Origin: an uncultured Steroidobacter sp.
GTDB taxonomy: Bacteria; Pseudomonadota; Gammaproteobacteria; Steroidobacterales; Steroidobacteraceae
Direction: 5' to 3'
NCBI RefSeq assembly: GCF_937958065.1
Contig: NZ_CALFXI010000033.1
Coordinates: 124,001-188,000 of the forward strand
DNA: 64,000 bases
Below, piece by piece: positions 7,797-16,388 of this stretch. The notes under the pieces were generated by a model. It was not told the origin of the DNA, ran no database searches, and saw nothing but the letters and a program-made list of their open reading frames with translations. A program made the position numbers and the translations under genes. How positions within the stretch are numbered: the first letter of the stretch is position 1; every line of letters starts with the position of its first letter.

Positions 7797-8567
7797 ATGT
7801 GGCGCAACATCCGCATTCTGATACTGCTGCTGATCCTGCTGTTCGTCGCGTTGAACACGTATTTCGATCGCGTGTATTCGACCGACTGGAACACCCCGCT
7901 GCGCGTCACCGTCTACCCCATCAATGGCGACGGCAGCGCCGTCACCGAGCAGTTCATCGGCACCCTGCAACCGGATCGTTTCCAGGCACTGGAAGCATTC
8001 TTCGAGGAAGAAGCGACCTTCCGAGGCGTGAACATGGAACGACCGATCCAGTTCAAGTCGGCGCCGCAACTGCGCGATCGGCCGCCGACGCTGAATCGTG
8101 ACGCGAACATGCTCGGCATCGTCTGGTGGAGCCTGCGCATGCGGTACTGGGCCTGGCAATCACCCGACGTGCCCGGCGTCGCGCCCGACATCAAGCTGTT
8201 CGTCATCTACCACGATCCAGCGCTGACGCCGACGCTGACTCACTCGGTGGGCATGCAAAAAGGTTTGTACGGCGTGGTGCACGCCTTCGCTGCCCGCTCG
8301 ATGGTCGGCTCGAACGACGTGATCACCGCGCACGAGTTGTTACATACCCTGGGCGCGACCGATAAATACGATTCGCGCACCAGCCAACCGCTGCACCCCA
8401 TCGGCTATGCGGAGCCCACCAAAGAACCGCTCCTGCCGCAGACCCACGCCGAGCTCATGGGCGGCCGCATTCCACTGACCCGCGCAGAATCGGTGACGCC
8501 CGAGTCGCTCGATCGAGTCGTCGTGGGCGAGTTGACCGCCGCCGAAATCGGCTGGATCGAGCGATAG
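7797..8567 (+). CDS. Membrane-anchored protein with HELLH zinc-protease-like motif
   Basis: I do not recognise a named family. The 256-residue protein has one N-terminal membrane helix at about residues 6-20 and a periplasmic or outward-facing remainder. Residues 179-183 read HELLH within ITAHELLHTLGATDKYD, which fits an HExxH zinc peptidase with a downstream acidic ligand. Candidate later acidic residues include those in HAELMGG near residue 221. It starts 46 bases after the CPXCG gene and converges on the phosphatase gene, one base from its end. A metalloprotease role is inference. Confidence 0.75.
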   Translation: MWRNIRILILLLILLFVALNTYFDRVYSTDWNTPLRVTVYPINGDGSAVTEQFIGTLQPDRFQALEAFFEEEATFRGVNMERPIQFKSAPQLRDRPPTLNRDANMLGIVWWSLRMRYWAWQSPDVPGVAPDIKLFVIYHDPALTPTLTHSVGMQKGLYGVVHAFAARSMVGSNDVITAHELLHTLGATDKYDSRTSQPLHPIGYAEPTKEPLLPQTHAELMGGRIPLTRAESVTPESLDRVVVGELTAAEIGWIER

Positions 8568-8568
8568 C

Positions 8569-9330
8569 TCAGCCGAGCGCGCTCAGCACCGTCGAATGCA
8601 ATTTGCCGTTCGCGGCCAGCACCGACGTCGTGTCCAGCGTCAGCGGCTTGCCATCCAGATCGGTGAACTTGCCACCGGCGGCTGTGACGATCACCGAACA
8701 CGCGGCAACGTCCAGGATGTTCACATCCGATTCGATCACCACATCGATCTTGCCCGCGGCCAGCAAATGATAGTGCAGAAAATCGCCATAGCCGCGGATG
8801 CGATGAGCGCGCGCCACGAGCTTGCCGAAACGATCCCAGCGCGGGCCGCTCGCCAATGTTTTCAAATTGCCCGCCGAAATCGCGCCGGCCTCCACCGAAT
8901 CGATCTCGCTGACCTTGATCGGCTTGTCGTTCAGCCAGGCCCCCTTGCCGAGCTCCGCCCAAGCCAGCTCGCCGTACACCGGCGCCGAGGACACGCCGAC
9001 GATCAACTGGCCGCGATGCATGAGCGCGATCTGAGTGGAGAACATCGGATACTCACGCACGAACGCCTTGGTGCCGTCGATGGGATCGACCAGCCACAAG
9101 TACTCCGCATCCATCGCGCTCTGCCCGGTTTCCTCGCCGTAAAAACCGTGCGAAGGAAAGCGCGAGCCGATGATGCCGCGGATGACCTTCTCCGTCTCCA
9201 CGTCGGCGTCGGTTACGGGCGTCTTGTCCGCCTTGATCGTGACCTGCAGATTGTTCTGGTAATAACGGCGGATGACATCGGCCGCGGCGCGGGCGGCTTC
9301 GAGAGCGGTGTCTAGGAACGGCGAGTTCAT
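8569..9330 (-). CDS. Inositol-monophosphatase-family phosphatase (HisN/CysQ type)
   Basis: The 253-residue protein belongs to the Mg-dependent, lithium-sensitive phosphatases. Metal ligands are visible in GEETG (65-69), DPIDGTK (82-88) and the later SDVNILDVAACSVIV. The PDPIDGTKAF-like motif with GYGDFLHYHLLAAG is closer to histidinol-phosphatase HisN and inositol phosphatases than to classical CysQ, so the substrate could be histidinol phosphate, myo-inositol phosphate or PAP. It is convergent with the HELLH gene. I leave the symbol blank because the substrate cannot be settled from sequence. Confidence 0.85.
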   Translation of the reverse strand: MNSPFLDTALEAARAAADVIRRYYQNNLQVTIKADKTPVTDADVETEKVIRGIIGSRFPSHGFYGEETGQSAMDAEYLWLVDPIDGTKAFVREYPMFSTQIALMHRGQLIVGVSSAPVYGELAWAELGKGAWLNDKPIKVSEIDSVEAGAISAGNLKTLASGPRWDRFGKLVARAHRIRGYGDFLHYHLLAAGKIDVVIESDVNILDVAACSVIVTAAGGKFTDLDGKPLTLDTTSVLAANGKLHSTVLSALG

Positions 9331-9403
9331 GGCGATAGGGCACTGTCGGGATGAAGGCCAGCCATTGTACTGATCGCGAGCCGTTCCCGCCCTTGCAACG
9401 AAG

Positions 9404-9712
9404 CTACTGGCCGACCAGGATCAATTTGCCGGTCTTGGGATCGCGATAGACCTGGCCCACCGGCTCCATGCCGGCACCCGCCGCCTGACCTTGCAGGCCC
9501 TCCGGCAACTCGGCCAGTTCGCGCCCCGACTCGACGACTTGGTTGCTGCCTTCGGCGCCGCTCGCGGCGTTGTTGAACGCCGGTTGCGCCGACACCAGCG
9601 CGACGATCAAGCCACAGATGAACACCAGCATGATGTCCACCAGATTGACCAGCGACGCTTGCGGATCCTCGGGCGTTTCCTCGAATCGCGCACTGCTCCA
9701 GCGGCGCCTCAT
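9404..9712 (-). CDS. DUF2149 protein, ExbD-like membrane partner of the CobN-like module
   Basis: This 102-residue protein has a short basic cytoplasmic N-terminus, one transmembrane helix and an extracytoplasmic tail with VGQVYRDPKTGKLILVGQ. The helix begins NLVDIMLVFICGLIVALV, with Asp26 placed as the proton-carrying Asp of ExbD/TolR (DVMLVLLI-like). It is the last gene of the CobN-ExbB-DUF2149 operon. The ATG at 9712 overlaps the preceding stop by ATGA; a Met four codons earlier is possible. The role as half of a proton-driven motor is inferred from the helix and the neighbours. Confidence 0.85.
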   Translation of the reverse strand: MRRRWSSARFEETPEDPQASLVNLVDIMLVFICGLIVALVSAQPAFNNAASGAEGSNQVVESGRELAELPEGLQGQAAGAGMEPVGQVYRDPKTGKLILVGQ

Positions 9713-10143
9713 TGCTGTTCCCACCGCTGCAGCGCCTCATCGTACCAGCGGCGCCGCAAGCGTCCGATGATGAAACCGACGACGCCCGCGGCCAGTCCGA
9801 GCACCGTCGCATCGAACGCCGTCAGCATCGCTTCGGCCAGCAGGTTCAGATTGCCATTGCTGAGTGCCGTCAAGCCGGGCCCGAGCGAGATCAACGTGGC
9901 CATCAGCCCGAGCATGGGCGAGGTGCGAGTGAGGATGTCGGCCCGTTCGATGCGTCGATGCGCGCGTCGTTCGACCGCACCGACATCGATCGGACGCTCC
10001 CGCCGCCGTAACAACCCGCGCTCACCAATGAGCACGCCGATATCGACACAGGCGAGCGCCACACAAACAAACAAGCCGATGACCACCGGCGTGAGCAGCA
10101 ATGGCACCAGCGCGTGAGTCCACTGCACGATGAATGAGCTCAT
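9709..10143 (-). CDS. MotA/TolQ/ExbB-type proton channel protein
   Basis: The 144-residue protein has three membrane segments, near residues 11-33, 72-92 and 107-128. The second and third contain the family-like RTSPMLGLMATLISLGPGL and FDATVLGLAAGVVGFIIG stretches. It is shorter than E. coli ExbB (244 residues) and lacks the long cytoplasmic insert. Its ATG overlaps the stop of the CobN-like gene by four bases, and its stop overlaps the DUF2149 start, so the three proteins are probably made in fixed proportion. With DUF2149 it should form an ExbBD-like energiser. Confidence 0.88.
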   Translation of the reverse strand: MSSFIVQWTHALVPLLLTPVVIGLFVCVALACVDIGVLIGERGLLRRRERPIDVGAVERRAHRRIERADILTRTSPMLGLMATLISLGPGLTALSNGNLNLLAEAMLTAFDATVLGLAAGVVGFIIGRLRRRWYDEALQRWEQQ

Positions 10144-13100
10144 GCGGAACGTTCCTTGGGAGCGATATGACGGCCCCGGAAATATCCAATGGACAGCAAG
10201 ATGGCCATGGCAAGCACGATGGCCACCAACGGCCAGGGCGAGCGCCCGCTCGCTCCTCGAGCATCGGAGCCCTGCCTGGCCTGATCCTCAGTTGTGGTCT
10301 GCAGCTCCGTCATCGTCGTGGGCGACGAAGCTGTCTTCGTGTCGACACGCGCGCGTTCCAACAATTGTTGGAGCGGTTCGATCTGATCCGCGCGCAAATA
10401 AGGCTCGACCCACTGGAACACGGGATGATCCGGCTGCGTGTGACCGCTGCCCGGCAAACCGTGTTCGAGCAGCAGATCCACCCACTCCTGGCTCAGCTGT
10501 TGCAGCGTAGCCTGGTCGGCCTGCCAGAATTTTTTCTCGGCCGCGACCAGCAGGATGGCCATCATGTTGGTCTTCACGTGCACGTTGGAGCCCTGCTCGA
10601 GAAACTCATCCAGGCCGAGGTCATGCGAATCGTCCACGTACACCTGCTTGACCTCGTCCCACGCCCAGCTCTTGATCACGTCCGGGTTGGTGACCTGCCA
10701 GCCCCACAGATATTCCATGAACTCGCTGCCCATGGTGCGCGCGCCAGCGTAGCCATGCTGCATCAACGGTTTGATCCACGCCGGATTCAGATAGCGACCG
10801 CGCAGCTCCGAAAGCAGCGCCGTGGGCAGTGGCTGCATGGTCGGCTGCGACGGATTCGAATGATCCGCGACGTGACTGGCCGGCACGCGTCCGCTCAACG
10901 TTTCCACCGCGAGGCTCAGCCCGCCGAGATAGTCGAACGCATCGTTGTTATCCATCAGGCCGTACAGATTGCTGGAGCGACCGAGATAAGTGTTGCGCAC
11001 TTCGCGCAGATTGCTTTTCAACAGCTCCTGCTGCGCCTGACTCGTACCGTTGGCGGAGTAGGCATGACCGATGCGATCGATATAGATCTTCGCCAGCTCC
11101 TTGCGATCGGTCCAGCTGCCGGAGCGCTCCACGGCGCGATTGATACCCGCGCTGTAATCACCGGGCGACGTGCCGAACACGCGCAAGCTCGCCTGCTTGC
11201 CGGCTTCGGCATGCCCGATGCCCCGTTTGATCAGCGCCGATGTTTCGTTGACCCAATGGCGCGCGACATGGTTTCGCGCCAGCGGCTCATCGCCCGGGCT
11301 TGCCATGGGGCCCAATGGCTCCAGCGCCGCGCGCAGCGCAGAGGCGAGATCGGGGCGCGTCCGCTCGATGGTGCGACGGCTGCCGTCGAGGGCCAGCAAC
11401 ACAGCCTTGTCCAGCCAGATGATCTGCTGACCAAACAAATCGCGGAACAGACCCGAAGTCACGAACACGGTATCGGCGCGCTGCCCGACCTCATTCAGCG
11501 GCTGCCGTTCGAGTCCGGCAACGATGCCTCGACTGTTCCACTGTGGCGCCACGCCGAGCAATGACAATCCGAATCCCACCATGGCGCCTTCGTCTCGCAC
11601 CGAGTCGGATGCCCAGAGGATGACCGCTTCCTTGCCGTCCTCTTCGACCTTGGCGCGCGCCTCGTTCGCAAGCTTCGCGCCCAGCGAGTAACCCAGCCGC
11701 GATGGAATCAGACTGTTGTCCAGACCATGGAAGTTACGCCCGGTCGGCAGCGCCTCGGCATTGCGGATCGGATCGTTGCCCGGGCCGGCGGGAACGAACC
11801 GACCGGCAAGGCCGTGCAACAGCGCACGCATTTCATGCTCGGGCGAGATCTCGAGATTCCTGCGGAGCGCCGCATCGCTGTCCTTCGCCTTCATGGACAC
11901 CAGCATCGTGCCGAGCGCTTCTCGCTTCCAGGGCTTGCCGAACACGTGCAGGCCGAGCGGCATGAAATCTTCCTGCAGGTGCGTGAGATAGTGACCGATC
12001 TCGTGCACGAGCAATTCATCGTCGGCCTGCTCGAACGAAATCCCGCGCACTTTGAGCTCGGCATCCATGCTCGCCGTCAGCGCGTCCTTCAGATGCAATT
12101 CATCGATGAGGCCGCGCATCGACTCCGCCGCCTGCTTGCGCAACGCCGGATTGTTCGACGACTCGTAACTTTCAACGAGCTGCCGGAGACGCAACAGGTC
12201 GTCATAGAGCGGGGTTGCGGTCAGCGGCGGAATCAAGTGATCGACCATCACGGCCAGTCCCCGCCGCTTGGCCTGCAAGCCCTCACCCACTCCATCGACG
12301 ATGTAGGGATAGATGCCGGGAATGTCGCCAGCGATCAGCGCCGGATAATCGAGCTCGTCCTGACCCACGCCCTTGCGCGGCAGGAACTCGTACGTCGAGT
12401 GCCGCCCCAGATGCACGATGGCATCGGCACGGAACTCATGACGCAGCCAGAAATAGAACGCGAGATACTGATGCGTGGGCGGAATGCTCGTATTGGCGTG
12501 CAACAGCTCTTCGTTCAGTTCCCAACCGCGCGGCGGCTGCGGTCCCACGAAGATCTTGCCGAAGCGCAAGCCGGGCAGCACCAGCTTGCCCTTGTTCACC
12601 ATCACCTTGCCGGGCAGCTCACCCCAGCCTCGCAATCCCTCGACGCCCGTGGCCGCAATCGCGCGAGTCAGCGAGTCGATGCGCTCCTCGTTGCCGCCTT
12701 TGGTGAGCTGAGTTTCATACGCAGCCTGCAACTGCTGAACGAGATCGAGCGCACGAGCACGCGCTGGATGCTGCGTACCTTCCAGCAGGTGTTCGATCTC
12801 GTGCAGCGTTCGACTGATCTGACCGCGCGCCTCCTGTGGCAAGCGAGCCGCTTGTGCCGCCTGAACGTTCGCTTGCAGCAGCGCCAATGGGCCGCCGGTC
12901 ATTTCCTTCTGCAAGGGCTGCGGAAGCGTGGCGAACCACTTCGCGTATTGATCGGCGCTGACGTTGGTTACTCGCGTCGCCATCGCGCGCAGCACGTCGC
13001 CCTGCTCGGGAAGATTCACACCGTCCTGCTGCAGCTTTTCGAGCAGTTCAGCCGACGACGCGGGCAGCGCTCCTGTATCGTAACCTTCACGCTTCAGCGC

Positions 13101-14426
13101 ACGCAGGATTTCCAGCAACGATTCGGGCACATCGAGGTTGTCCGCGCCGATGTTGTGACGGCCCGGGGGATGGTTGTAATAAACGATGGCGACCTGCTTG
13201 TCGGCGTTCTTCATTCGCTGCAATCGAGCCCAGCGCTCGATTCGAGCGGTCAACTGCTCCACCTGAGATGGAAGCGCCGCAACTCGCGTCACTGCGATAC
13301 CCGTCAGCGAATCCAGCTGCGCAGCGGCCGCAGCCGCAACGACGATCGGCTGACTGAGCCCCTGCAACTCGGGCATCGCCACACGGTAATAAACGCTGTC
13401 CCACGCCAGCCCTTGCTCGGACATGCGCCAACCATCGGCGGTGACATCATGCAGACGGAGTGCCTTGAGCACGGGCACGTCGATTCGTTCCAGGCGCCCG
13501 GTCGCGGTAGCGCGATCGCTGCTGCCGCCGATGATGAAATCCTGCACCGACACGATTGCGCCGAGGCGCGCACCCACCTTGGTGGCAATCACTTCGAGCG
13601 CATCGCTGCTCGGCTTGCCCCAGCCCGCGAGCACCGTGAGGCAATCCAGCTCACGCGCGCTCAGGGAGCGGCAGATCGCCTCGCTCAACGTCAGATCCGC
13701 ATGCTGATCTTCGAGCACCGCGATCACGCGTCGATTGCCGGAGATACGAAACCTTTCCGCGGTCGACCATTCGCCGCGATAGTGAAAGCGCATGGGCAAG
13801 GCGTCTTCAACGGGCTTGATAGCTGCCGCAGCCGCGCGATCCTGTTCGGAGAGCATCAACGCCAGCAACGACGTCAGGTTCGGCGCGCCCCGGTTCTGCC
13901 AGTACGCACGAGCTTGAATCCAAGGTGTGAGTTGAGGATGACGTCGAACCGATGCAGCAACGGCTTCTGCGCTCGCATCCTTCTCGGCGGTCAACGACGA
14001 CAGCTCCGCATAGCGCGGGTCTTCTTCGACGAACAAACGTTTGCCGCGCCAACGACTCTGGCGCCCGAGCGCCGGATCACCGGAGACCGAGATGATCTCG
14101 CGAGCGCGCGTTGCGGGCAGCTGCGCTTGAATGCGCTGAGCCGTTTCCTTGAACACCGTCGCGAGCAGCAGCGCGTCGGCCTCGCCGATCAATTCCTGCA
14201 GCTGCGCGTCGCTGAGCGCATCGACTTGCGCCGTGGTGCGGAAGATCAATCGATGATGGGGCAGGCGCTGCTTCAGATCCCGCGCCGCCTGCGCGAGATC
14301 GGCCGAGTTGCGTTCGGACACGACAGCAACCAGCGTCGCCGCGGAGATCTCCGCAGCGAAACAGGAAACAACCAAGGAAAACAGTCCGCAGAAGCAGCGG
14401 ATGAACGAGCGAGACTGCGATCGCAC
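10140..14426 (-). CDS. cobN: CobN-like chelatase, exported and membrane-anchored
   Basis: This is a giant (about 1,428 residues) CobN/BchH/ChlH-superfamily protein; cytoplasmic CobN inserts cobalt into hydrogenobyrinate diamide. Unlike that enzyme it has an N-terminal signal-like helix (RCFCGLFSLVVSCFAAEISA) and a C-terminal anchor (WPLVAIVLAMAILLSIGYF), so the chelatase body is predicted on the periplasmic side. Superfamily motifs include YYNHPPGRHNIGADNLDVPE and VHLGRHSTYEFLPRKGVG. No CobS/CobT-type ATPase subunits are present; ExbB-like and DUF2149 genes follow with ATGA overlaps. A cobalamin riboswitch precedes it. I chose the GTG at 14426, just before the signal-like sequence; GTGs at 14450 and 14528 are alternatives. 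A role in metal removal or corrinoid handling is inference. Confidence 0.88.
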   Translation of the reverse strand: MRSQSRSFIRCFCGLFSLVVSCFAAEISAATLVAVVSERNSADLAQAARDLKQRLPHHRLIFRTTAQVDALSDAQLQELIGEADALLLATVFKETAQRIQAQLPATRAREIISVSGDPALGRQSRWRGKRLFVEEDPRYAELSSLTAEKDASAEAVAASVRRHPQLTPWIQARAYWQNRGAPNLTSLLALMLSEQDRAAAAAIKPVEDALPMRFHYRGEWSTAERFRISGNRRVIAVLEDQHADLTLSEAICRSLSARELDCLTVLAGWGKPSSDALEVIATKVGARLGAIVSVQDFIIGGSSDRATATGRLERIDVPVLKALRLHDVTADGWRMSEQGLAWDSVYYRVAMPELQGLSQPIVVAAAAAAQLDSLTGIAVTRVAALPSQVEQLTARIERWARLQRMKNADKQVAIVYYNHPPGRHNIGADNLDVPESLLEILRALKREGYDTGALPASSAELLEKLQQDGVNLPEQGDVLRAMATRVTNVSADQYAKWFATLPQPLQKEMTGGPLALLQANVQAAQAARLPQEARGQISRTLHEIEHLLEGTQHPARARALDLVQQLQAAYETQLTKGGNEERIDSLTRAIAATGVEGLRGWGELPGKVMVNKGKLVLPGLRFGKIFVGPQPPRGWELNEELLHANTSIPPTHQYLAFYFWLRHEFRADAIVHLGRHSTYEFLPRKGVGQDELDYPALIAGDIPGIYPYIVDGVGEGLQAKRRGLAVMVDHLIPPLTATPLYDDLLRLRQLVESYESSNNPALRKQAAESMRGLIDELHLKDALTASMDAELKVRGISFEQADDELLVHEIGHYLTHLQEDFMPLGLHVFGKPWKREALGTMLVSMKAKDSDAALRRNLEISPEHEMRALLHGLAGRFVPAGPGNDPIRNAEALPTGRNFHGLDNSLIPSRLGYSLGAKLANEARAKVEEDGKEAVILWASDSVRDEGAMVGFGLSLLGVAPQWNSRGIVAGLERQPLNEVGQRADTVFVTSGLFRDLFGQQIIWLDKAVLLALDGSRRTIERTRPDLASALRAALEPLGPMASPGDEPLARNHVARHWVNETSALIKRGIGHAEAGKQASLRVFGTSPGDYSAGINRAVERSGSWTDRKELAKIYIDRIGHAYSANGTSQAQQELLKSNLREVRNTYLGRSSNLYGLMDNNDAFDYLGGLSLAVETLSGRVPASHVADHSNPSQPTMQPLPTALLSELRGRYLNPAWIKPLMQHGYAGARTMGSEFMEYLWGWQVTNPDVIKSWAWDEVKQVYVDDSHDLGLDEFLEQGSNVHVKTNMMAILLVAAEKKFWQADQATLQQLSQEWVDLLLEHGLPGSGHTQPDHPVFQWVEPYLRADQIEPLQQLLERARVDTKTASSPTTMTELQTTTEDQARQGSDARGASGRSPWPLVAIVLAMAILLSIGYFRGRHIAPKERSA

Positions 14427-14539
14427 GGCGGGACCCACAGAAGCTGACACACCACACGGTGCGATCGCCTTCAGGCACCGCGCCGTGAACCTGTCGCCGC
14501 TGCAGGAATCCCCGCTCGTCCAGCACACCCCGGCTGCAC

Positions 14540-14725
14540 GAAGACGACCACGGCAAGCTGGTCTCCTGGCTCGCGGCTGGCAGCCTGCACATCACCTTCC
14601 CAGGCACAAAGCCCAGTGGTCAGCTCGCATGAATTCATGCGAGCCTGGATGGCGGCACCGCTTACAGTTGCGGGGGCAGCCCGGGTATTGCACCCGGTTC
14701 CCATGACTTGTCGTTCGCGCGACAC
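14540..14725 (-). promoter_or_regulatory. Cobalamin riboswitch upstream of cobN-exbB-DUF2149
   Basis: On the minus strand the element has GGGAACCGGGTGCAATACCC, CTGCCCCCGCAACTGTAAGC, a CCACTGGG box, CTGGGAAGG and GCCAGGAGACCAGCTTGCCG, the classic conserved core of the adenosylcobalamin riboswitch. A 22 bp perfect palindrome (14623-14644) extends a peripheral stem. It lies between the cobU stop and the CobN-like gene. B12 would be expected to switch the operon off. Confidence 0.95.
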
Positions 14726-14752
14726 CTTGCGCGAAAATTGTTACGTCGTCAA

Positions 14753-15349
14753 TCAACCGGTACGGAAGCTCTTGATCGGCACGGCAATTCCGGCGACCAC
14801 CAGTGTCACTTCATCGCACGTCGCCGCCAGCATCTGATTCAACCGTCCCTGCTCGTCCTGAAAGCGCCGCGCGAGCGGCGACAACGGCACGATGCCCGCG
14901 CCGACTTCATTGGAGATCAACAGCACCTCGCCGCGAGCCGTTTGCAGCCATTGCAGAAATTCGGCGCGCTCGGCGGCCCAGGCGGGCAGTTCCGCGGTCG
15001 GCGCATCCTCGCGAAAGTCCTTCAGTAAGGCGTTGGACAACCATAGGGTCATGCAGTCGATGACCAATACGGACGATGCTTCCTGCCCGCGCAACGCTTG
15101 CGCAAGACCCGTCGGTGCTTCTAAGGTGCGCCACGTTGCCGGCCGCTCGGCCCGATGTAACGAGATGCGATGTTGCATTTCCTGATCGAGCGCCTGCGCC
15201 GTGGCAACATAGGTGACATTCACGCCGCGCGCCTGCGACAGCGATTTCGCCAGCGCGATGGCATGAGCGGTCTTCCCCGAACGCGCACCGCCGATGATCA
15301 GGCGTCGCCCGACCGAAGCTCGCTCACCCGATACGTCATCCTCTACCAT
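14753..15349 (-). CDS. cobU: Adenosylcobinamide kinase / adenosylcobinamide-phosphate guanylyltransferase
   Basis: CobU phosphorylates adenosylcobinamide and then transfers GMP to give adenosyl-GDP-cobinamide for the nucleotide-loop pathway. The 198-residue protein has a P-loop, GGARSGKT, at residues 20-27, then YVATAQALDQEMQHRISLHR with the guanylylated His, VLVIDCMTLWLSN (Walker B region) and LISNEVGAGIVP. The ATG at 15349 is preferred to the GTG at 15358. It is divergent from cobT with a gap of only 28 bases, and its transcript would run into the riboswitch of the cobN operon. Confidence 0.95.
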   Translation of the reverse strand: MVEDDVSGERASVGRRLIIGGARSGKTAHAIALAKSLSQARGVNVTYVATAQALDQEMQHRISLHRAERPATWRTLEAPTGLAQALRGQEASSVLVIDCMTLWLSNALLKDFREDAPTAELPAWAAERAEFLQWLQTARGEVLLISNEVGAGIVPLSPLARRFQDEQGRLNQMLAATCDEVTLVVAGIAVPIKSFRTG

Positions 15350-15377
15350 TGCCCGCACTCACCGTTCAGATGCATCC

Positions 15378-16388
15378 ATGATAACCAACGCGACTCTGCA
15401 ACGCCGACTCGATACACGCACCAAGCCGCAGGGCTCGCTCGGCACGCTCGAAACGCTGGCGGTTCGCATCGGGCTGGCGCTCGACACCGAGACCCCGGTA
15501 TTCCGCGCACCGCAAATGTTTGTATTTGCTGGCGATCACGGCATCGCGACCGACGGCGTCAGCGCTTTCCCGCAGTCCGTCACCGCGCAGATGCTGCTCA
15601 ACTATCTGAACGGCGGCGCGGCCATCAATGTGCTGGCGCGTCAGCATGGGATTTCGTTGCGCGTCGTCGACGCGGGCGTAGCCAGCGACATTGGCGAACA
15701 TGCGTCGCTCGTGGCTCGAGCCGTTGCCCGTAGTACTCGCAATTTCCGAGTCGAGCCGGCGATGACGCCGGACCAATGCACCCAGGCCCTCGGTGCCGGT
15801 CGCGCGCTCGCGCAAGAAGCGCTGCATGCGGGATCGAACGCATTGCTGTTTGGTGAAATGGGCATCGGCAACACCGCATGCGCATCCATGCTGCTGCATC
15901 GGCGGACCGATTGGTCGCTGGAGGAATGCGTCGGTCGCGGCACCGGTCTGGACGATCTCGGACTGGCGCGCAAGCGCGAACGTCTGGCTGCGGCGTCGGC
16001 GCGTCGTCCCGACAAGCTCAGCCCGATCGAAACCATCACCGAGTATGGTGGCTTCGAATTGGCGATGATCACTGGCGCCCTGCTCGCCACCGCCGATGCG
16101 AAATGCATCGCCGTGATCGACGGCTTCGCCGTGACCGTCGCGACGTTGCTCGCCATCGAGATCGATCCTCGAGTTCGCTCCCGCTGCATTTTCAGTCATT
16201 GCTCCGCGGAGCACGCTCATCGCAAGTTGTTGGCCCATCTCGACGTGAAGCCGCTGCTCGATCTGGGCATGCGACTCGGCGAAGGTACGGGCGCCGCCAT
16301 GGCGTGGCCCATCATCGACGCGACCGCCCGGCTCATGACCGAAATGGCCAGCTTCGAGTCCGCTGGAGTGGACGATCGCGCTTCATGA
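15378..16388 (+). CDS. cobT: Nicotinate-nucleotide-dimethylbenzimidazole phosphoribosyltransferase
   Basis: CobT makes alpha-ribazole phosphate, the lower-ligand precursor, from nicotinate mononucleotide and dimethylbenzimidazole. The 336-residue length is standard. Recognisable segments are RTKPQGSLGTLE, FVFAGDHGIATDGVSAFP, VTAQMLLNYLNGGAAINVLA, FGEMGIGNTACASMLL, EYGGFELAMITGALL and LDLGMRLGEGTGAAMAWPI with the catalytic Glu. The ATG at 15378 gives the family's normal N-terminus. It overlaps cobS by ATGA, heading cobT-cobS-cobC. Confidence 0.97.
   Translation: MITNATLQRRLDTRTKPQGSLGTLETLAVRIGLALDTETPVFRAPQMFVFAGDHGIATDGVSAFPQSVTAQMLLNYLNGGAAINVLARQHGISLRVVDAGVASDIGEHASLVARAVARSTRNFRVEPAMTPDQCTQALGAGRALAQEALHAGSNALLFGEMGIGNTACASMLLHRRTDWSLEECVGRGTGLDDLGLARKRERLAAASARRPDKLSPIETITEYGGFELAMITGALLATADAKCIAVIDGFAVTVATLLAIEIDPRVRSRCIFSHCSAEHAHRKLLAHLDVKPLLDLGMRLGEGTGAAMAWPIIDATARLMTEMASFESAGVDDRAS

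Noticed and set aside
10140..14426. Standard aerobic cobaltochelatase
   Set aside because: CobS/CobT ATPase subunits are absent in the window and the protein has an export signal and membrane anchor.
11727..14447. A 906-codon plus-strand frame opposite the CobN-like gene
   Set aside because: It is antisense to a strongly supported gene, is His/Gln/Arg-rich, and shows no domain.
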